Shown in pieces: positions 1-11,453 of a stretch of 64,000 bases of DNA (position 1 is the first letter of the stretch; each line of letters starts with the position of its first letter). The position numbers and the translations under genes are program-made. The notes below the pieces were generated by a model. That model ran no database searches. It saw nothing but the letters and a program-made list of their open reading frames with translations, and was not told the origin of the DNA. The stretch is from Trichobilharzia regenti (lineage: Eukaryota; Platyhelminthes; Trematoda; Strigeidida; Schistosomatidae), in NCBI GenBank assembly GCA_944472135.2, contig OX235267.1:34131312-34195311 (forward strand). Direction: 5' to 3'.

Positions 1-2128
1 GATGAATATGTCCGAAGGAATTACAGGCATGGTTCATCGTGGAATCTTATTATAATCTCCCTCGAAATGCTAAAACTTTTAGGCTACATTATGTGACATG
101 CCTGATTAAGTAAGGTGGTTAAGAAAGCAGGTGAATTACCATAATAGTTTATCTTAACGGTTAGTGTGAATCGCTGAGATCTACTGAAATGAACCAATCC
201 TGCTTGTAAGCCAGATCAAAGTGACCTGAAAACTGAACGAACGTTTCACTCACTTTAATAATAAACCAACATTTGTTTGCTGGCTTGCTGATTCAAACTT
301 TTATGCACTACTTCAAGGTGCATCACCAACTAAAATCAGCTAGAGAAGCACTGGAAACCAGAAAGCACTGAACAGCTTATAACCCAGTGGAAGTGAAACT
401 CAGGATCTTCTTATTACGTATTACCTCAAGTGACCGTTCGATTAATGGGAAGGAATTCATTTGCCAACCCATTAACTCTAACGTATGCCACTATTGAAGA
501 AATTGATCGATCTGTGTTTATTTTCTTTTAAATAAATCATCATCCAGATGAAAATTTGACTGAAAACTATTTGCAGATAAGCAGTTGGGTTTATTGTTAA
601 CTGCCTGGCTTTTAGTATCATTTTCACCAAGTATTGGTGTTAGTCTCTTCGTCTTAGTTTCGGTTTTATTGTGCGGTATACACTCATGAGCTTATACGAT
701 CTTTATCGATCCAGTCTGAGAGAGAGCCCAGAAGTATTCACTAATTAACACTTTTTACAAGCAATGAACATTTTATCAGTTTTCAGAGTCGTGTTCCTTC
801 TCAGGGATCCGAAAAATATGTGCCGAGGAATATATTTATGAAGAAGTGAGAAATCTGTTAGGAATCTTGATGAAAAATAGTTTCCTATCCAGATTCATAG
901 ACAAGAATTTAAAATCAAAGAAAGCTCTACAACAGATCCTAGTCTTCACCCCTCGAAAAGAAGCTGCTCTTTGATCTCTATTTCTGAAGTGATACTGAAG
1001 CAGAAGTTCTCCATACATAGCTTTCAGAATCTTTCAGTAAAACATACTTCACCACCAGTCTACAGGTGACATATTCTTGCAAGAAACTCTTCAGCCAGAA
1101 CATGAAAGACAAGCTGTCACATTGAGCCACTTCAGCGTACATACGCCAGCATAATTGCTGGTGTGGAGCTGTCTAGCAAAGGTAGAATGCAAGTGTGTAT
1201 ATGGTTTGACAACAGAACATCTGATGCACTCAAGAAATTCAGCTCGATTTAGAAAGTTCTTCAAAGTCATATACAAGATCCATTCAAACCTCTGAAGGGG
1301 AGCAATATCAAAGCATCTACGGATAGCTGAGGCACTTGTGATCCAAAAGTTCAAGCCCACACTAAGTATTCAAAAAAATACGTCTAACTGTTGTCTCTAC
1401 CGTGGCCATTATAAAAAGTCAGTTCTCTCAATAGTGATCATCCTATTACCTTTCTTATCTGAACTTCCTGTCTGGTTTCTTATTACTACATTTTTAATCC
1501 CTAACTGCAGAAGATGTCAATTTTCTCAGTAGTTATGATCCTACTATGCTTTTCGTCCAATCATCCTGTCTATTGCATTTTGTAATTTTATCATTTTGAC
1601 CCTTGACCGAAAATAGTTCTGGTAATTTCTCACCCATTTACTAAGAATACACGAATGTACAGCTCAGCTGATGGCCTTGTCGTAAAGCAAATTTCCTTCG
1701 CTGCGATAGTCTTTTTTTAATAATTCTTTATTTTCTCAGTTTATCAGTTATTGTTGGTCATCGTATATGCCATGGTGGGGGCATCACAAAGAACTCAAAA
1801 GATAATGATCGCCTAGTGCTGTGTGTGTGTATGCGAGAGGAATGCTTTTAGTGTTTAGTAATGTGACTGTCAATATCATCGCTTTTATCTAAGAGGAAAA
1901 TGTGCAGAATGATGATCTGTGAGTAGTTGTCAGACACGTAACACCTCTTTAGGCGAAAGAATAAGAGGGAAACACTGTTTGTCAATTAAACACGTGACTA
2001 CTTTTAAAAAGTATTCAGAAGTACTTATGAAGCGGCCGAGTAATTCATCTTCGATCTTGCAGGTATTAATTACTTCCCAAAAAGTACTGGATCCTATGTA
2101 CTGACAGCAGATTTTACCATGAACGTGT
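1..2128. other. Unassigned AT-rich DNA
   Basis: No convincing gene or intact mobile element is seen. Short open frames of 60-90 codons show no recognisable motif. Around 330-500 there is weak resemblance to the minus strand of the hammerhead SINE (the 'gaaaacc' box and the 'cattgaactcca' region), too degenerate to call. A short GT run lies near 1801-1815. Confidence 0.5.
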
Positions 2129-2359
2129 GCGTCGGTGGCACAGCGGTTAAGATGCTCGCCGACCATGCCCATGGTCCGGGATTCGATCCCTCACCGACGC
2201 ATTCCTTTACCTCGCTAAACAAGAAATAATGCTGGTAAAGAGGAAAGAGTGGACATGAAGCTAGCAACCCCAACCTGTAAAATTAAACACTGCTACAGAA
2301 ACTTCAAGCCACCAGCTTGAGGCCTTATGTTCCACTGGGAACTTGAAGGAAATAAAAAA
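2129..2359 (+). repeat. tRNA-head SINE, body type 2
   Basis: The head (2129-2201) begins GCGTCGG and ends CCGACGC, a 7-bp acceptor-like stem. It contains a Pol III A-box-like segment (TGGCACAGCGGTTAAGATGC) and a B-box-like GATTCGATCCC. The body (starting CCTTTACCTCGC) runs through 'caaccccaacctgtaaaattaaacactgctacag' to an A-rich tail near 2350. The same head and body recur at 9475, 23195 and elsewhere. Probably Pol III transcribed and non-coding. Confidence 0.8.
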
Positions 2360-2734
2360 ACATCAATAAGGAAATCACTGAAAACAGTAGAACATTGGAT
2401 AGCAATTTCATTCTGGTTTAGGGCTCTTCAGAAATACTCAATAAGGACATCAGCATGGATTAGGTCCCAAGTTGAGCTTCTTGACATTTCTGTCAATAGA
2501 TTAGATTCCAAAAGTCAACACATTCTAACTTCCCGCAATTGAATACACAACACCACTGCCAACAAATTCTGTCAATCAGCGTCTACTGCACAGATAGCAC
2601 AGCGGACCCCGACAACTGAGAATTTCAACTGGAACTTCAGGACGTCTTTATTGTATCCACGAACAACTAGGCGATGGACAAACAGAGTTTGTTGGCGTTT
2701 TGAATAATATTACTAATAGCGTCGATCATCAGTG

Positions 2735-2862
2735 GGGTCATTGATGCGTACTGATGAAGAGCTCCAAAGTGGGACAAAACAGCTATCCACTGCTCCACAG
2801 TTTTCAGTGATTCTTAAAGTGATATCCATTCGTGAAAAAATCCCCACTGAAGTAAGTTAACG
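2735..2862 (+). repeat. Hammerhead SINE (Sm-alpha-like), 3' half
   Basis: Contains the TGATGCGTACTGATGAAGAG box, then a GGGAC arm and CAAAACAGCTATCC, then the downstream body (gctccacagttttcagtgattct). This is the 3' half of the SINE that is more complete at 32805-33190. The tRNA-like head is not recognisable here. Confidence 0.7.
2743..2800 (+). ncRNA. Degenerate hammerhead ribozyme motif in SINE
   Basis: CTGATGA (2751-2757) matches the hammerhead CUGANGA core. It is followed by AGA, a stem-II-like hairpin and AAAACAGCTATCC in place of the canonical GAAAC plus a self-complementary stem III. The G of GAAA is replaced by A, so self-cleavage is unlikely. Confidence 0.5.
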
Positions 2863-3185
2863 TCTCTTTAAATCCAAAATTTTTAAACATTTATGCTAGC
2901 TTTCTTACATGTAATATACTCATAACTGATCGATCCTGTGAACGTATTATTTTTGTAAATTGAATATCCCCATTGAGTCATATAAAAGAAAAGGCTTTCA
3001 CCGAAGAGTTACTCTTTTCCGCGCTATCATTCCCAAGTCATGCTTGCTATGTACTATTCACCAATTAACTTCCCTAAGGTATGTGCTATCTTTTGACAGG
3101 ATGTTTGTATACAATTGGTGGTCATGTGGAGAGGTAAAGGTACTGTGCTTTTTGGTGATCTTCAGTCAGAGGTACATGTGACTCC

Positions 3186-4570
3186 AAAAAAACCTAGATA
3201 GCAGTAGCAGTGTGAGTATTAGTAGTAAATTACAATACACTGAACAAAAGAGTAAAGAAGAGTGCCAGGGAAGGTAAAAGAAAATATTATGAAGCCATGG
3301 AAAGTGAAGCAGAACAAGTCGCAGCCAAAGGAGACCTCGCCACACTCTACCAAACAACTAGGCACCTTTTGGGCAAAAGTTCGACACAGATTAAGCCAGT
3401 AAAGGATGACAATGGAAAGTCAATCACCAAAGAGGTGAAGCAAAGAAAACACTAGGCTGAACACTTCAGAAGACTAATAAATCGACCGCCACCTACAATG
3501 CGCCTAACATAACCAACAACGGAAGCAGATCTATCAGTGAACATCGATCCCCTGACGAAATCAGAAGTCCTGAAAGCAATCATGATGCTAAAAGCTGGAG
3601 AAGCAGCAGGACCAGATGGAATCCCAGCAGAAGCATTGAAAATAGACCCAGAGACAACAGCTAACTTGATGACGCCATTACTGGAGAAGGTGTGGAAAGA
3701 GGGCAAGGTCTCCGAGGATTGGAAGAAAGGATACTTATTCAAACTACCAAAGAAAGGAGACTTAAGTCAATGTAAAAACTGGCGCGGAATTATGCTCCTG
3801 TCCATTCCAAGCAAAATACTAAGCCGCATCATCCTGGAGAGAATCAAACAAGCCAACCTGGATGAAAACGTTCGTCCGGAACAGGCCGGATTCAGGAGAA
3901 ACAAGTCGTGTATTGATCAAATCGACACTCAACGGATCATCATTGAACAAAGTTTGGAATGGCAGTCACCTCTCTATCTCAACTTCATCGACGAGGATAT
4001 CAAAGCAAGAATCGGAAAAGCAAGACAAGCTTTCATTACTTTCAAGTCTGTGTGGAGGTCAGCAGCACTCAGCATCAAAAATAAGATCCGGATTTTCAAC
4101 TCCAATGTGAAGTCAGTCACTGCTACTATACGGATCATAAAGAGCATCTCAAACAAACTTCAGACCTTCATCAACAGTTGTCTTCGCTCAATACCACTCA
4201 AGATCAGATGGCCGGCCAGAAAAGATCAGCAACAGAGACGGATCTCTGGAAGCGAACCAGCTCAGCAGGAAACGATTGTGAAACAAACAGGCAGGAAGAA
4301 GTGGAGATGGATTGGCCATACCCTGAGGAAACCATCAAGTGACATCACTAGACAAGCCATCGCTAGAGTGAAACCCGAAAGAGAAGCGGCGAGTTGGTCG
4401 TCAATGCAAGAGTGACTTGGAGGAGGTCATGTGAGGAGGAGATGAAAGCATGTGGGCAGACTTGGAGCGGGGTAAAAAAGTTGTCAGAAAACAGAAGGCA
4501 ATGGAGGTGCATAGCTGAAGACCTATGTTCCTCTAGGAATTAAAGGATATAATAATAATAATAATAATAA
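3186..4570 (+). mobile_element. RTE-like LINE with internal deletion
   Basis: From about 3220 the plus strand reads as the linker before an RTE-type reverse transcriptase, with stops near 3453 and 3507. It then continues as the open frame at 3537-4415. The 3' end carries the terminal block (KWRWIGHTLR) shared with fragments at 43140 and 54546. It finishes in 'tctaggaattaaaggat' followed by an (AAT)n tail at 4548-4570, typical of 3' ends of such LINEs. No endonuclease domain is visible, so the copy is 5'-truncated as well as internally deleted. Clade assignment (RTE, like schistosome SR2) is from family resemblance, not a search. Confidence 0.8.
3537..4415 (+). pseudogene. RTE-like reverse transcriptase, core deleted in frame
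   Basis: A 292-codon open frame. Residues 1-150 carry the N-terminal RT motifs: AAGPDGIPAEALK (about residues 23-35), LPKKGDLSQCKNWRGI (about 69-84) and QAGFRRNKSCIDQI (about 116-129). Motif A starts as LYLNFID near residue 146. It then jumps straight to a segment that in RTE elements lies well beyond the catalytic centre (KARIGKARQAFITFKS, then LSIKNKIRIFNSNVKSV). The rest of motif A, motif B and the YADD motif are absent, so the product cannot be an active polymerase. The frame continues into the C-terminal RRISGSE and KKWRWIGHTLR block. The first Met is only the first ATG after upstream stops, not a credible original start. A deletion that preserves the frame may be chance (one in three). 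Confidence 0.8.
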
Positions 4571-5797
4571 CTGCATTAAATTTTTCAATCATGCTGAATT
4601 GGCTAAACCACGGCTTTATACTCACACAGATCATTACTTTTCTTGTGTCGATTTAATTTCACTTTAAAATAGACTGAATTGAGAAGTACTACTGTTTACT
4701 GAAATTTCCAAGGTTAATAAATTTTACGAATTAACAAAAAACATTGAAGAATGAAGGCGAGTGATTATTGGCGACGAAATCAACCCCCAGACTATAATAG
4801 AAAACTAATTATCAGTATTTAATTGATTGGAACAGACTTTTCATCTGTCACTCTGAGAATGATACTTATTCTGTAAGGACTGATCATACTACATGACTAT
4901 CCAGACTGAAGAGGCTGAGACTTTGTAGAGTTCGGATCCACGACCCATTGACTGTAAGTCAAGTGTTTAAGCCAACTAGCTGTACCTCCTTAAGATAGAT
5001 ATCAAGCATGTAGACTTCATTGGCAAGGAAAATGAAATTTTAGACCAAACAGACATTCAAGAAAAGTTTACATTATTAGCTTATCACAGGTAAATCAACA
5101 GAAATTAGGTGTGTGTGTGTGTTGGATTCTCGCCTGTCAAACCCTTCTAATGAAAGCTATCAACAAGTCAATCAGATTAGGAAATCTTGCATTTAGCAAA
5201 CTAAACTGTTGCATAATCTAGTGGAAAACTGTCACAAAGTGAAATCAAATGTCCTCATCACAGTCGAAGTTAAAATAAAACTTGTTCGTTAGACAGAATA
5301 GGCTCAGCTCAGTCATGGCTCAGTCTCTCATTCTGTAGACTCAAATTTTCAAAACTGTTGAGTGTATGACTCAGGCGATGAGATAATAAGGATGTCTGAC
5401 TGAATTCGTCGAATACCCCTTAAATCAATGAATGAATATAATAACCTTTTCTTGGTTGGAAGTAGTTAGCAGTGGAATGCAAGTCTCGTATTTCTTCCCG
5501 TTTTGCACTCATCCATTGGATGCAATCCCAGAAAGTGATGCCTTTTCCCATTGAGACTCGAACGCTTCACCCGTCTTGATGGGAGCACAACGACTCACTA
5601 AGGATTCAAGCACATCTGCACGATGAGTCATGCCAGTCGTGGATTTTACTGCTGGTTAACACGAAAAAAGTAACAATGTGTTAATCTTAGGGCCTACATT
5701 AGAAAGTGAAACGGCAGTAGAGACCGAGTTTTCCAATTGAATAAAATCAATCAACAGGCAACAGTTTAAGGTTAGGTTATGAGTATCCAAGAGTTTA
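4571..5797. other. Unassigned interval with decayed repeat remnants
   Basis: No gene recognised. Around 4905-5000 and 5490-5640 there are B-box-like and 'gacccattgactgtaagtc' strings that look like decayed tRNA-headed SINE heads in minus orientation. A short GT run lies at 5111-5121. Confidence 0.35.
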
Positions 5798-6090
5798 TTT
5801 GCAAGGATTTGATTGGTTACGGAATTCCATTATGAGTTGGTATCGGTTAGAGAACCATCAGAAAACCTGGAAGTATTGGGCAGTGGTTTCGTCCCCGTTT
5901 GTGACCCTTCACAGTACACCCGCCCAGGAACTTATGGTGACAAGGCGAGCTCGTAGACCATTCATCCACTCGGATCTCATTTAATAACCCATGAATTCCA
6001 ACTTCCGCCTTTTCACGACATAGCGCAAACACTTACCAGAGTCATCGGTAGTGAGTATTTATCCTCACGCCTGATCCACTTTGATATGAC
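5798..6090 (-). repeat. Hammerhead SINE (Sm-alpha-like), minus strand
   Basis: Read on the minus strand, this shows the 5' region (from TATCGTGAA-like sequence), a tRNA-like head around 5926-5985 (the 'ggtctacgagctcgcctt' block), the hammerhead-derived box (CTGTGAAGGGTCACAAAC..GGGGACGAAACCACTG) and the 3' body ending in 'aaccaatcaaatccttgcaaa'. It is diverged but colinear with 32805-33190. Confidence 0.75.
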
Positions 6091-6205
6091 CCTATTCAGG
6101 TGGATAGTTACCTGGGTTCTAGTGGGAATTTGTGACCAGTGAGGTGCATCAGGTCGAGTGTGGGGAAAAATAGTCGTCAATGTCACTGGCTACTGGTCGC
6201 GCCAT
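6091..6205 (+). repeat. Hammerhead SINE 5' fragment, plus strand
   Basis: The segment 'tattcaggtggatagttacc' through 'gtcactggctactggtcgcg' matches the first about 115 bp of the SINE at 32818-32940 in plus orientation. It abuts the minus-oriented copy at 5798-6090, giving a head-to-head junction near 6090. Confidence 0.65.
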
Positions 6206-6220
6206 TTTAGGTTATAACTG

Positions 6221-6224
<4 letters not shown>

Positions 6225-6269
<45 letters not shown>

Positions 6270-6270
6270 A
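6225..6270. repeat. Microsatellite (TA)n(GA)n
   Basis: A pure TA run of about 28 bp is followed by a GA run of about 18 bp. Confidence 0.95.
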
Positions 6271-6899
6271 TGCTTAATTTTTTTTATTTTTATCGTAATT
6301 ATTATATCACACCATCCTACACCAACACATATTCTAGTTTTCCGTCTCTTTTGTGATGTCTCCTGCCAAATTTTAATGAGGGTATATATATAAAGTCACT
6401 TTGATTTTCGACGGGTAGACATTATTATGTGGACTTATTGTTATTACTGTGAACTTAATATAAATTCTTACTTCTTTGATAGTATATCTATATGTATATA
6501 ACCGGTCGACTCTTATAGATGTATTGATTTTGTAAATAGTTCAAATGCCTTTCCGTTGAAAGGACTAATTTTAATAGCCTTCCTTCTGCTCTAGCGTGTA
6601 CGTGTTTGTGCCTGTGAGCATATGTATGCGTCTCACACAACACAATGAGAATGACTTTAGAGATGTTTCACTTGTATAAAACTAAGCACTACTGTACGAT
6701 TATTTGTTTTCAATAGACAGATCAATAAAATGCGCACAAAAAAGAAATTGTGAAGAGTTAAAAGTAGAAACTGTGTTAGTTAAGCGTTTTTTTTTAGAAT
6801 TTCTAATTTTTTGATGCTGTAAAGATTATGAATTCTAAAATGGCGGGGATAAAGAGGGGAAATGGTTACTCATCTAGTTCATATTGATTTATGTTTAAT
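6271..6899. other. Unassigned AT-rich interval
   Basis: Low-complexity AT-rich sequence with short T runs. No motif-bearing open frame and no repeat that I recognise. Confidence 0.4.
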
Positions 6900-6919
6900 A
6901 GGTTTCGAGGATAGACGTA

Positions 6920-7128
6920 AGCACTCAGTAGTTCGGTGGTAGAATGCTTGACAGACACGCACGTAGTCCAGCGACCTACTCTTAGTCCTCTATAGTAAAC
7001 TCGAATAAGAGGGAACGTTACATGGGAGTTTAGCATCCCCATTCCGTAATAAAGCACACCAGTGCTACTGAAACTTCAATGGCTTGCAGTTTGAAGTTAT
7101 ATGTTCCTTTTGGAGTGCAAAGGATAGT
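6920..7128 (+). repeat. Degenerate tRNA-head SINE, body type 2
   Basis: Begins with 'cagtagttcggtggtagaatgc', an A-box-like block. It then has 'aagagggaacgttacatgggagtttagcatccccattccgta', 'caccagtgctactgaaacttcaatggcttgcag' and 'atatgttccttttggagtgcaaagg', colinear with the type 2 body at 23268-23424 but heavily substituted. Confidence 0.6.
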
Positions 7129-7780
7129 GACCGAATAATTCTTGCTTTTCGTACAATAGTGTTCTCGTGATCGTCTTTGTCAAAGCTAGGTTAAGGGCCA
7201 CATTTGTGGTGTACAATAGGCACATTTCACTCCAAGGTTTCTATTCAGACGAAGACGGCGTTAAATAACAGACGCGAAATCCAAAGGTGACACAACAGCT
7301 GAAATTTTTGGAAACGGATTATAGAGAGTAGTTCGAAAAATATCGTATACCGGATCTCTGCGTCTCACCTTCTCTATACAACCTTTTATTTATTAAAATA
7401 TCGAAGACAGAGTTCCGATGCTGGTGACTGTCATGTGCGTATATCGATCCATTTGTTTTAGTTAAATTAAGTACATAGATCGTAACAGTTGAATATTGCT
7501 TCGACCATGCATGGGAACATCTTCCAATACGGTCGATTAGAGAATAAATTAGACATACCAATATATCAGTCATTGCGCACCATTTTCTGACACATCAACC
7601 CGCATTAATCGATAGATCTTTCAAGTTGATATACAAAGTAAGGCGGAGTCATACTTAGGATTTCAAGCGCAAAAGGAACTCTTGCTGTAGAGAAGTAAAA
7701 CCTTGAACTTTGTAAGCAGAGACGGTTTCTTTAACCCACTTTACTTCTGTAGCTGTGCACCTCTTATTTTAAAAATATGA
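7129..7780. other. Unassigned interval
   Basis: An 84-codon minus-strand open frame (7319-7573) shows no recognisable domain. No RNA gene or structured repeat seen. Confidence 0.4.
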
Positions 7781-7976
7781 ATTTTTTATTTTTATTTTGA
7801 TCAAAGGTTGATTCCATACCGTATTTTCGGTACAGGTATGGAATTTTCAGCATGTGATATCGGTAGCCCAAATTTGGCAGGCCGATCATAGATATCAGGT
7901 GTGCGTCGGTGCGGGCTCGAACCCCGGCCCATGTGCATGGTCGGCGAGAGTCCTAACCACTGTGCCACCGACGCAC
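7781..7976 (-). repeat. tRNA-head SINE, body type 1 (minus)
   Basis: On the minus strand the head (7974-7903) starts GCGTCGG with the A-box-like TGGCACAGTGGTTAGGACTC and B-box-like GGTTCGAGCCC, and ends in CCGACGC. The body follows (acacctgatatctatgatcg, then 'ctgaaaattccatacctgtacc') and ends in an A-rich tail near 7781-7795. Same family as 23951, 43720, 44764 and 58630. Confidence 0.9.
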
Positions 7977-8723
7977 GGAATGTGCCTTGAAAGGTGATTC
8001 ATAATCATTACTTCTTGTTTTTATCTTCATTCTTTTTAAGTTCTCAGCTTTAAAGTATTCTGAAACTCTTAGTCTTACGAACTTAGAGCTTTGAAATGAG
8101 AATACGAAAAGAACATTCTTTGTTGGCCAACCTATGTCTTTTTCAACTTATATATAGTATTACTGAAATAAGAACTTACAAAGTTTATTCTACTGAGCAA
8201 AAGTTTGACATAACATGGGCGGCTGGCTTAAAACTTGGCCTAGTCAAAACCTGCATCATTATTTGGCATGTAGTTTCTTCTGTTCACTTTGTTTTTTAAT
8301 CGATGAAAATATGACCTCTAATGGTATTCTTTACCCTGGTGACTATTTACAATGTCTACAATTTTCTGATTCCCAGGTTTAGTAGAAACTTGGAAAAAGG
8401 CATAATTGTGAGTGGCAGTACATCCCAATACATGAGATAACCGTTCTTAAGTTGTGTCTTCAGTTTACAAAATGTTCTCCTCAACGTCTTCTAATTGGCA
8501 TTCAACAAAATTTCTCGAAGTAGACATAGAAGAGATAACATAATGGATTGGCGCTTCACGTCAGATAGAACTGTGTCATACGATCTACCGTCAGTTAGTC
8601 TTTTATTTAAAAAGGTGCTTAACGAAGAAGAAATATCAAGTAATAAACTCCGCTGAAGATTCTATACATTATATAAACATTGTTCAGAATAAAGCTGCTT
8701 AATACTATATTTTGAAGTATTGG
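7977..8723. other. Unassigned interval
   Basis: No domain-bearing frame. A 67-codon plus frame at 8096-8299 is unremarkable. Confidence 0.4.
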
Positions 8724-8945
8724 TTTTGTAGGGATTTCGTTTTATTGGATGGAGGATTTTATCATGAGCTGACAGCAGTTAGGGAACCAATAGGAAACCT
8801 GCCAGGGAGTACTGGAAAGCTGTTTCATCAGCCTAGTTTGGGACTCTTCATCAGTACGCATCCACCGGAGTTCAAACCACGAACCTTCTGGTTACAAAGC
8901 GAGCTCGTAGACCACTGAGCTACTGGTGCCCGAGTAAATCAGGTA
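8724..8945 (-). repeat. Hammerhead SINE, tRNA head plus 3' part (minus)
   Basis: Minus strand: tRNA-like head with A-box region TAGCTCAGTGGTCTACGAGC and B-box-like GTTTGAACTCC. It continues into GGATGCGTACTGATGAAGAG, CCCAAACTAGG and AAACAGC, then the body 'agtactccctggcaggtttcct', ending at the 'aaatccctacaaa' end near 8724. The segment upstream of the head is missing. Confidence 0.8.
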
Positions 8946-9058
8946 CAATAGTGCGAAAAATTCTGAGAATTCCATTCTGTATTATAATTACTGTTTTTGA
9001 AATAAAGTAGATTATTATTGTTATTGTTATTATAAGGATACTAATTTAAGGAGACGGT

Positions 9059-9245
9059 GCGTCGGTGGTAGAGCGGTAGAACGCCCACCAACTGTGCATG
9101 TGGTAAGGAGTTTGATCCCCAGCCGACGGTCTCCATTTCCTCTATAAGCCAGATGATGATGACGTGAGTGAATCAACTGTTTTCAAAGTTGAAATTTCGC
9201 TCTCTTATTTCAATTCCTTCTTGTTTGTTCAATTCTGCAATATAC
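9059..9245 (+). repeat. tRNA-head SINE with a third type of body
   Basis: The head reads GTGCGTCGGTGGTAGAGCGG, then a B-box-like GAGTTTGATCCCC and CAGCCGACGG. The following 'ctataagccagatgatgatgacgtgagtgaatcaac' differs from both body types seen elsewhere. Single copy in the window, so the body boundary is a guess. Confidence 0.55.
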
Positions 9246-9474
9246 ATATTGATTATGATGATTTTAGATGGTGTGTTCATTATATAACTATGATTACACG
9301 AATATAAGTAAAGCATTAAAATCTAATTGATACAACAAGGGAGAAAACTTTCGAGTAGTTGCACCAGAAGATGATACAGCATGCTGGTCTAGTATCTCAA
9401 GAGACAGGGCTAGGTGTGTTAGGTTCTCCTGAGAACCAGTACCCAGTCAGTGGGTGTACTATTATGTGAGGTGT

Positions 9475-9712
9475 GCGTCGGCGGCGCCACGTTTAAAAAG
9501 CTGGTCGACCATGCATATGGTTCGTGGTTAGATCCCCGAAAAACACACTCCTTTACCTTGCTAAGTCGGTAATAAGATTGGTAAAGAGGGGAGCTTGGTT
9601 GGGTATGACGTCAGCAACCCCATCCCGTGAAACTAAATAAACACCACTGCTACAGAAACTTCAAACCTCTAGCTTGAAGCCCCCTGTTCCACTCGGAAGA
9701 TAAATGAATAAT
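9475..9712 (+). repeat. tRNA-head SINE, body type 2
   Basis: The head is degenerate (GCGTCGGCGGCGCCACGTTT; its 3' acceptor strand is lost). The body is well kept from 'ctcctttaccttgctaag' through 'gcaaccccatcccgtgaaac' and 'cactgctacagaaacttcaaacc' to 'cctgttccactcggaag'. Confidence 0.8.
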
Positions 9713-10109
9713 ATAAATTTAAAGAAATAAGAGTGGGTCAAACATGACTCCATAACCAGTTACATCTGACACGAAAAAAAACTATGTATTTGTCGTAAGT
9801 TTGGATAGTTAATTCAATAACAAAAATGCTGATTAATTTGGGAAATGCTCTAATCCTGAGGAGTACAATGTCACGAACATTTGTCAGCCTAATTCAGCGG
9901 CTGTACGATAATGCCACATGTCAGGTGACTCGCTAAGGAAAAATCAGTAAAGCGTTTGTGATAATTACAAAAGTAAGATGAGGCTGCTTACTGTCACCTA
10001 TGATATTCTTGAATTTGGTGAACTGAGTCACTTGGCAGGCCATGGGAAGCGGAAAGATGTGAACACGTCAGTCCGGCAGGAGGACCCTAGAAGATCCGGA
10101 CTTCACGGA

Positions 10110-10775
10110 AGATTTATATCGCATAAATTCAGAGACTTACAAAAAAACCAACAAACCGGCAAAAGAAGCAGCAAAGACAGGACTTCAGATAAACATAGTG
10201 AAGACAGAGGTGATGTATACACAACCGAAAACGACAACACGCACCAATCACTATCAACCGGACAAATTTGATGAAGGCCAGCCATTCTACTTATCATATA
10301 CAGGCAATGCGGATGGAGACATCAAAGGCAGGATCCGAACATCAAGACAAATGTTCTTTGACACTGAAACAGTCTGTAAATCTAGTGCACTAAGCATTAA
10401 GAACAAGATTAGAATTTTCAGCACAAATTTCAATTCAGTACTTTTATATGGATCAAACACACGCTGAGAAGACTAGTGAAAGACATGGCACAGTAGGTAT
10501 AACCTCTACCTTCTATGACCCAAATAGAAAACGACATGGAGCAAATCATGTGAAGGTGGAGATGAGGGTCTATGCGAGATCAGGTAGCTTTCTAAAAATG
10601 AATGTTAAGAATAGAAGGAAACAGGCTGTTGAAGCTCTATGTTCAACTAGGAACCTAGTTTTTGATTTAGAAGTGACTTTAATTAAATTGAGGGAGTTAA
10701 GATCAGCAGGTGAAAAAAATGATGCAGATAATAATAATAACAATAACAATAATATTAATAATAAAAAAAGAATGA
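10110..10775 (+). mobile_element. RTE-like LINE 3' fragment
   Basis: Translates in pieces as the C-terminal RT region of the RTE family: KEAAKTGLQINIVKTEVMY near 10160-10220, SSALSIKNKIRIFSTNFNSV near 10381-10440, then a frameshifted terminal block ending 'gttgaagctctatgttcaactagga'. An (AAT/AAC)n tail lies at 10726-10760. The open frames at 9978-10271, 10198-10467 and 10448-10783 are broken pieces of this. No catalytic motifs survive. Confidence 0.7.
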
Positions 10776-10924
10776 GTAACTAACTATGTTAAATTGTAAA
10801 AACACTGTAAAGCAGCGTATGTACTATATATAGAGAAAAGAAACAGTGATTAATTTCACCTTCACCCGGGTAACCACTGTCCATTTCTTGCATAGCTGTG
10901 CGTTCTGTCTTATACTTTTATTGT

Positions 10925-11400
10925 TATTATTATCTAATCAACAAAATACCTTGTAATACCTGTAAAGTCGTCTACACAGGTTAGAAAAATAGACTTGGAG
11001 CGGTCAGATTATCAGAACATTGGAATTAAGCTAAATTTATAAGCACTGCCCCCCACGATGTTGAATAGTTAAGAGAGAAACTCAGCTGTCACAATACAAT
11101 ACATTAACACATAATCACACAGTAGTGGGCGGGAGGGTGACAGAGCTACATTTCTTAAGAGTAGTATATTTAGGAGGATGGGAAGTTGGATCACTGAATC
11201 TGTGTTCATCGAATCTATACCCAACAAGTGCAACAGGAACGAGGCAATGGTGATACCAGAGATATGGAAAGTATTACTTCCAAAGGGAGTGAAGTGTACA
11301 AGAAAAGATTTGAAGTTGCTCAGCTACCTTTCAATATGATTATGAGCAGTAAATTATGCCGAAAACGTCAACAATAAGTATTATTCCACCAGAGCGAGTT
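10925..11400 (+). mobile_element. Penelope-like element 3' fragment (GIY-YIG end)
   Basis: Near 10965-11020 the plus strand reads as VVYTG, a short gap, then LGAVRLSEH, the N-terminal part of the GIY-YIG endonuclease domain of PLEs (compare the clearer copy at 17880-19080). At 11197-11290 it reads EIWKVLLPKG, matching DIWKILLPIQQ of that copy. It ends with the conserved 'tatgattatgagcagtaaatt' terminal block at 11336-11378. Several frameshifts and stops. Confidence 0.65.
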
Positions 11401-11453
11401 TTGATCAAAAAAGATTGTTTTATGATGGAATACTACCGTTCTGTGAATTACTT

